Shown piece after piece: positions 52,902 to 58,461 of a DNA stretch of 58,461 nucleotides. The position numbers and the translations under genes were made by a program. Under the pieces are notes generated by a model. It searched no databases. It was not told the origin of the DNA and was given only the letters and a program-made list of their open reading frames with translations. The first letter of the stretch is position 1, and each line of letters opens with the position of its first letter. The stretch spans positions 1 to 58,461 of the forward strand of contig JADGBM010000008.1 of the NCBI GenBank assembly GCA_015231515.1, read 5' to 3'. Source of the DNA: Desulfobulbaceae bacterium. GTDB taxonomy: Bacteria; Desulfobacterota; Desulfobulbia; Desulfobulbales; VMSU01.

Positions 52902-53627
52902 CTAAAGCATGCCAAACGCCACAAAACCACCCCAGAGAATCGGTTGATGAAGGCAATAGATCACCAAAGAGTTTTTGCCCAACAGCCCTAACGTTTTCAG
53001 AATAAAACCGTGCCGGTCGCCCCTGCCCTTAAACAAAGTTTCTCCCTGCCGATAGACCATCTTCCCAACAAAAATACCGATAAGCACAGGGCCAAACCAG
53101 GGAATCAGCGGAGTATAATCAACACTATGAAACCCCACCGGCGGGATACCAAACCATACCAGCCACCAGCTGCCTTCTTGCGCCACACCAAGGTATGGCG
53201 CAAGAGACAACACACTAATACCGACGATCAAACTTAGCCAGGGGCATCCCAAGAAAAAATAACCAAGGACAATACTGACCGATATTAAATGCAGAATACC
53301 AAAAACCACAAAATCCTGTCCGACCGCAACATAGGTTGCCAGGCTAATACCCATAGCGACAACCAATAATTTCGCACTGCGTAGCCAAATTTTCTTACTG
53401 GGCAAAACAGTTGTTTTATTTACGGAAAGCGTCAGGGAGACCCCGACCACAAAAAGAAAAAGTCCGGCCACAGCCCTTGAAAAATAGGCCAGAAAACCAG
53501 ACTCCGGATTACCAAGAGAGTAAAAATAGTAGAGGTCAAACAAGAAATTGGAAATCAGCATCAGGCATACCGCCACCCCGCGCAGACAATCAATCTCCCA
53601 AACTCTGTTTTTTTGTAATGCAACCAA
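52902..53627 (-). CDS. DUF1624 (heparan-alpha-glucosaminide acetyltransferase-like) membrane protein
   Basis: A 241-residue polytopic membrane protein. The N-terminal EIDCLRGVAVCLMLISNFLFDL is the family signature; further helices include FGILHLISVSIVLGYFF, LIPWFGPVLIGIFVGK and LVIYCLHQPILWG. Homologues are predicted membrane acyltransferases. It starts at TTG 53627, 9 bases after the stop of the CutA-TPR gene, and precedes the rhomboid, so the three form one operon. No upstream ATG is available, so TTG is the probable start. Confidence 0.83.
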   Translation of the reverse strand: MVALQKNRVWEIDCLRGVAVCLMLISNFLFDLYYFYSLGNPESGFLAYFSRAVAGLFLFVVGVSLTLSVNKTTVLPSKKIWLRSAKLLVVAMGISLATYVAVGQDFVVFGILHLISVSIVLGYFFLGCPWLSLIVGISVLSLAPYLGVAQEGSWWLVWFGIPPVGFHSVDYTPLIPWFGPVLIGIFVGKMVYRQGETLFKGRGDRHGFILKTLGLLGKNSLVIYCLHQPILWGGFVAFGML

Positions 53628-53636
53628 GACCCTGAA

Positions 53637-54992
53637 TCAGCCATCCTGCTCCAGGGTGTCAATAATGGACTGAATCTCGTTCACTTTATCTTTATTGCCC
53701 ATGCCTTTATAGATTTCTATAAGCTCAGTCAAGCTTCGTTGATGGGCAGGAACCTTCTCAAGAATTTCAAGGCAACATCGTTCAGCATCCAGCCAGTCGC
53801 CATGATTACGATGAAGTCTGGACATTCCCAGTAAAGCGTAAAGGTCAAAGCCAACCTGCAAACTGCGCATGTAATGTTCCAGTGATTCAGCAGAACGATC
53901 CATGTTCATCATGGCATCGCCAACCCGGGTGAGCAGATCCTGGTTATTAGGTTCATTATGCAGTATCTTTGACCACCAGAACACCGCTTTTTCCAGATTT
54001 CCGAGCCCTCGATGACTATCACCAAGGCCATATAAAGCAAAGGTATTCCACTCTTCAATACTGGTTGCCTTTTCGTAATATTCCGCTGCAGTCTCATACT
54101 CTTTTCTTCTGCGATAAATATTGCCAACCATTGTCAGAACGGCAACGTAGCCACCGTCAAGGCCCAGAAGTTTTTCAAAAAGTTGCAGGGCTTTTTCATC
54201 ATCTTCGATCTTATAGTATAAACTTCCCAGGCCCAGTAAAGCGTACTTATCCTCAGGGTTAACAGCGAGAGCTTTCAGATAGAAAGCCTCAGCTTTTTCA
54301 AAATTACCAGTCTTATTAAAAGACTCGGCAAGCCTCACCATCACGTAGATGTCATCCTTGTTGCACTCCAAGTATCGCAACCAGTAGGGGATAGCCTTTT
54401 TATGCTGCAAAATCCCCCGATAGGCATCGCCAATCCCTCGCAAGGCAAAAACATTAACCGAGTCAAACTCAAGCACTTTCTCGTAATAACTGATCGATCC
54501 TTCGTATTTTTTAAGCTCGCGAGTGGTATCACCAAGACCGACCAGAATATAGGCATTCTTACTATCGAGTTCGAGCGCTTCAAGAAATACATTCTCGGCT
54601 TCATGAAACCTTCGCTTGCGCAAATAGTTCCTGCCTAACTTACTCAGACGCAATACGTCTTTCTTGGGCTTATGTCCTGTTTTTTGCTCAACTCCAGACT
54701 CAGCCCATTTCCTGTACGAGTAGTTTACACGTTCAGCAGATATCGAAAGCCACTGGGGAATATCATATGGATGGTTGTCGTTAATCCAGGCCTCAATCTT
54801 TTCGGTGTTTTCAGAAACAAACTTAACGGTAACCCGGTACTCCTGTTCGTTTTCAACATGCCCATCCATTCGATAAAAACTGGTAATCGGGCCGTCTATT
54901 TGAACACATGCCGCCAAATGAGCCTCAACAAGTTCTCTTGCCATATTTTCAGCATCGCCAGCATTTGCGACGGTAGTCCAGCCAATATTCAT
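53637..54992 (-). CDS. CutA-TPR fusion protein
   Basis: 451 residues. Residues 1-100 are a complete CutA domain: WTTVANAGDAENMARELVEA, LAACVQIDGPITSFYRMDG, EQEYRVTVKF and HPYDIPQWLSI. CutA proteins are trimeric and linked to divalent-cation tolerance, though their role is debated. From about 125 to the end run eight or nine tetratricopeptide repeats (e.g. AYILVGLGDTTRELKKYEGS, KYALLGLGSLYYKIEDDEKA). AAGGA precedes the ATG. CutA is normally a stand-alone protein of about 110 residues, so the fusion suggests a trimeric scaffold displaying TPR arms. Confidence 0.86.
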   Translation of the reverse strand: MNIGWTTVANAGDAENMARELVEAHLAACVQIDGPITSFYRMDGHVENEQEYRVTVKFVSENTEKIEAWINDNHPYDIPQWLSISAERVNYSYRKWAESGVEQKTGHKPKKDVLRLSKLGRNYLRKRRFHEAENVFLEALELDSKNAYILVGLGDTTRELKKYEGSISYYEKVLEFDSVNVFALRGIGDAYRGILQHKKAIPYWLRYLECNKDDIYVMVRLAESFNKTGNFEKAEAFYLKALAVNPEDKYALLGLGSLYYKIEDDEKALQLFEKLLGLDGGYVAVLTMVGNIYRRRKEYETAAEYYEKATSIEEWNTFALYGLGDSHRGLGNLEKAVFWWSKILHNEPNNQDLLTRVGDAMMNMDRSAESLEHYMRSLQVGFDLYALLGMSRLHRNHGDWLDAERCCLEILEKVPAHQRSLTELIEIYKGMGNKDKVNEIQSIIDTLEQDG

Positions 54993-55147
54993 TTTTATTT
55001 CCTTAAGGATAAATTTTATTTAACTATTCAGGTGGGGACACCCAAATAGCGAAAACCACCGAACTGTAACTGTTGTCATCGACATTTGCAGATTTTATAT
55101 GAAATTTTCTTATACCGTAAAAACGAGGATCATCAAAGTGATAGTTC

Positions 55148-55840
55148 TCAACCAACCATGAATTTTGCTTTATACCACACCAGCAGTCTCTTGACAGTGA
55201 TCGGGAAAACCCCTAAGACTGCAAACGAGAACAGTAGCCCAGGAGAGAGAATACCACTCAAGGAATCAATCTTGGCAAGTTCCTTTCCGGCATTGACAAA
55301 AACCATAGTCCCAGCCAGCATTCCAAGTTGAGAAACCCAAAAAAAAGTTCGTATTGGCAAGGTCGTCAGCCCCATCACCAGGTTGATCACAAAAAATGGA
55401 AAAACAGGAATCAACCGTAAAGTGAACAGATAAAAGGCCCCTTCCGTTTCAATACCCTGATTAATCGCCACCAACTTATCGCCAAATTTACCCTGAACCC
55501 AATCCTGCAACAAAAATCGTGAAACAAGGCAGGCCAAAGTGGCGCCGATCGTACTGGCAAAAGATACTACCACCGTACCAACAACTAGGCCAAACAAGCC
55601 GCCACCGGCCAGCGTCAAGACTACAGCCCCTGGCAACGAAAGACCTGTCACCAGAACATACACAACCATATACCCGGCAATAAAGCGCCACGGGTTGTTG
55701 GTATAGATATCAAGAAGCTGTGCCTGAGACTCTTTCAAATAAGCAAGCGTCAGATATTGATCAAGGTCGAAGTATACAAATAGGCCGACACAAAGAACCC
55801 CCACGGCCAAAATAACTATTTTTTGTCCTAGCTTATTCAT
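55148..55840 (-). CDS. TVP38/TMEM64 (SNARE-associated/DedA-like) membrane protein
   Basis: A 230-residue inner-membrane protein with about six helices. LSLPGAVVLTLAGGGLFGLVVGTV and FYLFTLRLIPVFPFFVINLVMGLTTL are the two halves of the family core, with the RxxPxxP motif. DedA/TVP38 proteins scramble or move lipid-linked molecules. It is 45 bases downstream of the radical SAM selenoprotein gene; the two families often occur together, so one operon is likely. Confidence 0.88.
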   Translation of the reverse strand: MNKLGQKIVILAVGVLCVGLFVYFDLDQYLTLAYLKESQAQLLDIYTNNPWRFIAGYMVVYVLVTGLSLPGAVVLTLAGGGLFGLVVGTVVVSFASTIGATLACLVSRFLLQDWVQGKFGDKLVAINQGIETEGAFYLFTLRLIPVFPFFVINLVMGLTTLPIRTFFWVSQLGMLAGTMVFVNAGKELAKIDSLSGILSPGLLFSFAVLGVFPITVKRLLVWYKAKFMVG

Positions 55841-55876
55841 AACTGTTGCTAAACCATACCCTTTTCAACGTCGTTA

Positions 55877-55906
55877 ACCTGAAACTCAGGTATTGATACT
55901 CCCGCC
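55877..55906 (-). promoter_or_regulatory. Bacterial SECIS-like hairpin after the arsS UGA
   Basis: On the minus strand, 15 bases after TGA 55909-55907 (GGCGGGAGTATCAAT), ACCTGA-GTT-TCAGGT forms a perfect 6-bp hairpin. The apical loop starts with G and lies about 21 bases past the TGA. This is within the usual 16-37-base spacing and loop-G rule for bacterial SECIS elements. Confidence 0.6.
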
Positions 55907-56863
55907 TCAGGTGAATCCTGAACCTGCCGTACAGGCATAACAATGGTCAGACACGGCAATTTCCAGCCCAGGAACAGGAAGCTCTTCAAGCTCGCTGATG
56001 TGAATTTGCTGCCCCCCAAGTCCCAGTCCTATGGCCTGATTAAAATCACAGTCATAGAGATACCCATCCCAGCCAACAGATATCAGTGACCTGCACATAA
56101 CGCCATCCAAAGCGCAGGGGTTTTGACTGTGCGCCAGTTTCTCCATATACGAAACATAATTCCCGGAAGCAACAAGCCATTTCTTAAATCGTCCCAAAGG
56201 AACATTGGCAAAAGAAAACAGCTGGTTAAACTCAATACCCCACTTGTTCATCAGAATTTGTCTGAATCTGTCCTCAAGTTGAGACTGATTATTAGGGATA
56301 AAAGCACCAGCGGGATTTGAAACCAGATTAAGCTCTAGCCCCGAACCCGTTTTTCCATAGCCTAACCCGTTGAGTCTCTGTAAAACTTCAATGGATTTCA
56401 GAAAAATACCCTTACCGCGTTGCGACTCCGCCTGTGTTTCATTCAAAGCTGGAAACGATGCCACAATCACAACTTTCTTATCCAGACAGAGATCAATGAG
56501 TTGTTCCCGACCAGGGCCATCCATGGCGGTTAAATTTGAACGCAGCATCACTCTGGCGCCCCTCCCGGATAAGCCACCAAGCAGATCAAGGATGTGCGGG
56601 TTCATCTCCGGAGCCCCTCCTGTCACGTCTATGACGCCAAAGGAGAATCGCTTAGAAAGTTCAACTACCTGTGAAACAGTATCTGCAGACATGATTTCCT
56701 GCCGAGCCGGTCCCGCCTCAAGATGACAATGCCGACAGGCAAGATTACATAAAAGCCCGACATTTATTTGCAGAACTGTACTTTTGAGCCGGGTCAGCGA
56801 CAAGCCCCTGCTTTTTAGACTTTGAGAAAATGGTTCAACCATTTGTGGAAGCTTACTGGTCAT
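55886..56863 (-). CDS. arsS: ArsS-type radical SAM selenoprotein (arsenosugar biosynthesis family)
   Basis: 325 residues including a selenocysteine. CNLACRHC is the radical SAM CxxxCxxC motif, with LEAGPARQE and DVTGGAPEMNPHI typical of ArsS. The family is linked to arsenosugar synthesis from dimethylarsenate. The C-terminus reads HCYACTAGSGFT, then TGA, then GGSINT and a second TGA. In Cys-containing homologues this region reads CTAG.GSSCGG, so the first TGA (55909-55907) aligns with that Cys and probably encodes selenocysteine. A SECIS-like hairpin follows. An ordinary annotation would end at 55907 with 318 residues. Upstream is an AhpD-like gene, its usual partner. Confidence 0.82.
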
Positions 56864-56902
56864 TTAAAGTAGCACCAAATATGAGTAAGTCTCAGCCTTC
56901 AG

Positions 56903-56950
56903 AAAATCCCCCTGAATCCCCCGTTAAAAAGGGGAACACAGGGGGATTTT
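56903..56950. repeat. C/G-tract inverted repeat, dispersed repeat copy 2
   Basis: AAAATCCCCCTG (56903-56914) and CAGGGGGATTTT (56939-56950) are perfect 12-bp inverted repeats with an inner CCCC/GGGG stem, followed on the + strand by more T residues. Related to the element at 1897-1916. It lies between the AhpD-like gene and arsS and may partly terminate or attenuate transcription. Confidence 0.65.
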
Positions 56951-57009
56951 TTATTTTATGCACAAATAAAAACTCCTTACAGCCCAACTCTGCGGTTCTG
57001 TGGTGCCGC

Positions 57010-57342
57010 TTAAAATGAGAGTTTTTGAGCAGTATTACGCATCTGCAGCCCATGAACCAGAGAAGCCCCACCCCTGATGGCCGTTGCCACATGGATCGCC
57101 TCGGTCATCTCCGCCTTATTCGAGCCTTTTTCCAAACATGTCTGCGTATAGGCATCGATACAATAAGGGCACTGAACAGCATGGGCCACCGCCAAGGCAA
57201 TAAGGGATTTTTCCCGTTCACTCAACTCGCCCTCAGCAAAGACAGCGTTATAATAATCAAAAAACTTTTTAGCCAATTCCGGCGCTTCTTGGCCGATCTC
57301 GGCAAATTTGGGTAGATCTTCAGGCTGATAATACGATTCCAT
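57010..57342 (-). CDS. AhpD-like carboxymuconolactone-decarboxylase family protein (ArsS-associated)
   Basis: A 110-residue all-helical protein. The redox motif CPYCIDAYT (CxxC followed by the conserved DAYT, with the upstream His of AHAVQC) is that of AhpD/CMD-type peroxidase-like proteins. The form with LPKFAEIGQEAPELAKKFFDYYN is typical of the small protein paired with ArsS. CGGAG 5 bases before ATG 57342 decides the start over 57369. It lies 23 bases after the glucose-6-phosphate dehydrogenase gene and 146 bases ahead of arsS. Confidence 0.85.
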   Translation of the reverse strand: MESYYQPEDLPKFAEIGQEAPELAKKFFDYYNAVFAEGELSEREKSLIALAVAHAVQCPYCIDAYTQTCLEKGSNKAEMTEAIHVATAIRGGASLVHGLQMRNTAQKLSF

Positions 57343-57365
57343 GGCTACTCCGCTATACGTAATTG

Positions 57366-58461
57366 TCAATTAACCAGAAGATGCATCCACTCTCTGGCAC
57401 TCTCTGGCCCCCATGAACCGGCTGCGTAAGGTTGAAGGGTGTTCTCGTATTTAGCACAATCACATAAGTCCAAGACAGGGTCCAGAAACGACCAGGCCCG
57501 TTCAACTCCCTGCTGGTGCCAGAAAAGCATGTGATCACCTAGAATACAGTCAAACAAAACTTTTTCGTACGAATCAAATGAAAACTCTGTATCCTCGGGA
57601 TATGTATATTCCATAACAACCGGCTCAAGGCAGAGACTTGGCCCCTGCCCCTTTGCCTCAAACTGCAGGGTAATCTTTTCTTCGGGGTAAATTCCAATAA
57701 CCAGACGATTAGCTGCAATATTTGTCTCCAACACTCCACGGAACAACGAGTGCGGAACCTCCTTAAACTGCACTACAATTCTGGTCAATTTTTCCTGCAG
57801 GCATTTTCCGGAGGCCAGGTAAAACGGCACCCCTTTCCAGCGCCAGGTATCAACAAAGAGCCGCATCATCGCAAAGGTCGGAGTACAGGATTTCGGGTTA
57901 ACGCCATCCTCGTTTCGGTAGGCAGGTACTGCCTTTCCTCCAATAGTACCTGCACCATACTGTCCCAAAATCACATTGTCGTTCAAGGTCTGGCCATTTA
58001 GAGGCTTCAGAGATCCAAAAACCTTCAGTTTTTCATCACGGACGCGGTCCGGTTCAAGTAAGGAAGGCGGCTCCATGGAGGTCAAAGCCAAGAGCTGCAT
58101 CATGTGATTTTGGAACATATCCCGCACCACACCGGACTGCTCATAATACCCGGCCCGATGTTCTACACCGAGCTTCTCGGCAGTTATTATGCCAATATAC
58201 TGAATATGACTCCTGTTCCAAATAGGTTCAAAAATAGTATTTGCAAAACGGAGCATCAAAATATTTTGAACGGTCTCCTTGGCCAGATAATGATCGATTC
58301 GAAAAACTTGCTCCTCAGCAAAGCTTTTCTTGATTATCCGGTCAAGTGCAATAGCCGACTGCGTATCATGACCAAACGGCTTTTCCACGACCAGCCGGGC
58401 CCAGGAACTCTGCGTTTCGCCTTTCTCCAAACCGGCCGCACCAAGACCTGTGGCAATAGCA
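57366..58461 (-). CDS. zwf: Glucose-6-phosphate 1-dehydrogenase, 5' part outside the window
   Basis: The frame runs off the right edge; 365 codons are visible. RIDHYLAKETVQNILMLRFAN is the catalytic motif (His of DHYLAKE and the substrate Lys). ARLVVEKPFGHD, WNRSHIQYIGI, YEQSGVVRDMFQNHMMQLL and WRWKGVPFYLASGK follow. The N-terminal NADP-binding motif lies beyond the window. It catalyses the first step of the oxidative pentose phosphate pathway. The upstream residues AIATGLGAAGLEKG show the frame continues past 58430. Confidence 0.95.
   Translation of the reverse strand, partial: AIATGLGAAGLEKGETQSSWARLVVEKPFGHDTQSAIALDRIIKKSFAEEQVFRIDHYLAKETVQNILMLRFANTIFEPIWNRSHIQYIGIITAEKLGVEHRAGYYEQSGVVRDMFQNHMMQLLALTSMEPPSLLEPDRVRDEKLKVFGSLKPLNGQTLNDNVILGQYGAGTIGGKAVPAYRNEDGVNPKSCTPTFAMMRLFVDTWRWKGVPFYLASGKCLQEKLTRIVVQFKEVPHSLFRGVLETNIAANRLVIGIYPEEKITLQFEAKGQGPSLCLEPVVMEYTYPEDTEFSFDSYEKVLFDCILGDHMLFWHQQGVERAWSFLDPVLDLCDCAKYENTLQPYAAGSWGPESAREWMHLLVN

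Overview
The window looks like chromosomal DNA of an anaerobic, sulfate-reducer-type bacterium, most likely a Desulfobacterota (Desulfobulbales-like) lineage. This is inferred from gene content: a lysine 2,3-aminomutase/beta-lysine acetyltransferase pair, spermidine synthesis through carboxyspermidine, a double-cubane/2-hydroxyacyl-CoA-dehydratase-type ATP-dependent reductase, and a selenocysteine-containing radical SAM protein of the ArsS type. No rRNA, tRNA, CRISPR array or complete transposon was seen.

Layout. 0-5 kb: a PEP-CTERM protein, a repeat-rich stretch carrying a RelB antitoxin with a broken RelE toxin, DNA polymerase IV, a diguanylate cyclase and a receiver-domain remnant. 5-11.6 kb (+): serA, clpB, a possible small RNA, a C_GCAxxG_C_C protein, an OmpA-like lipoprotein and a ferredoxin-type protein. 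11.6-19.9 kb (-): remnants of an aspartoacylase-family gene and of a citrate synthase, a RimK ligase with its retropepsin-like partner, small zinc-ribbon proteins (one LysW-like), then the operon speA - carboxyspermidine dehydrogenase - carboxyspermidine decarboxylase - speB. A consensus sigma-54 promoter lies upstream of speA. Three GAAC-N5-GTTC palindromes lie between it and a divergent sigma-54 enhancer-binding protein gene, which suggests a dedicated polyamine regulator. 21.6-28.4 kb (-): a YitT membrane protein, ablB-ablA for N-epsilon-acetyl-beta-lysine, a class A beta-lactamase-like serine hydrolase, an aminotransferase and a MarR regulator.

28.6-37.1 kb (+) is the most unusual region: a nine-gene set of TonB-dependent receptor, membrane-anchored periplasmic protein, NapH-like ferredoxin, double-cubane-type reductase, its ATP-dependent activase, a DsbD/SafE-like membrane protein and a private ExbB-ExbD-TonB. 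Tight gene overlaps suggest that outer-membrane import and very-low-potential reduction are coupled; the substrate is unknown. 37-58 kb: an FAD dehydrogenase, a lysine-rich micro-protein, trpS, grpE-dnaK, a secreted beta-carbonic-anhydrase homologue without its zinc ligands, a second copy of the aminotransferase, a SprA-like metallopeptidase, citrate synthase, thiE, hflKC, a rhomboid protease, a DUF1624 protein, a CutA-TPR fusion, a TVP38 protein, the ArsS selenoprotein with a SECIS-like hairpin, its AhpD-like partner and a partial glucose-6-phosphate dehydrogenase.

Four gene remnants (relE, a receiver domain, an aspartoacylase-family gene, a citrate synthase) lie in the first 14 kb, so this part of the chromosome has undergone recent small deletions and insertions. 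Several start codons given here differ from the longest open frame because ribosome binding sites or family alignments favour internal ATG, GTG or TTG codons.
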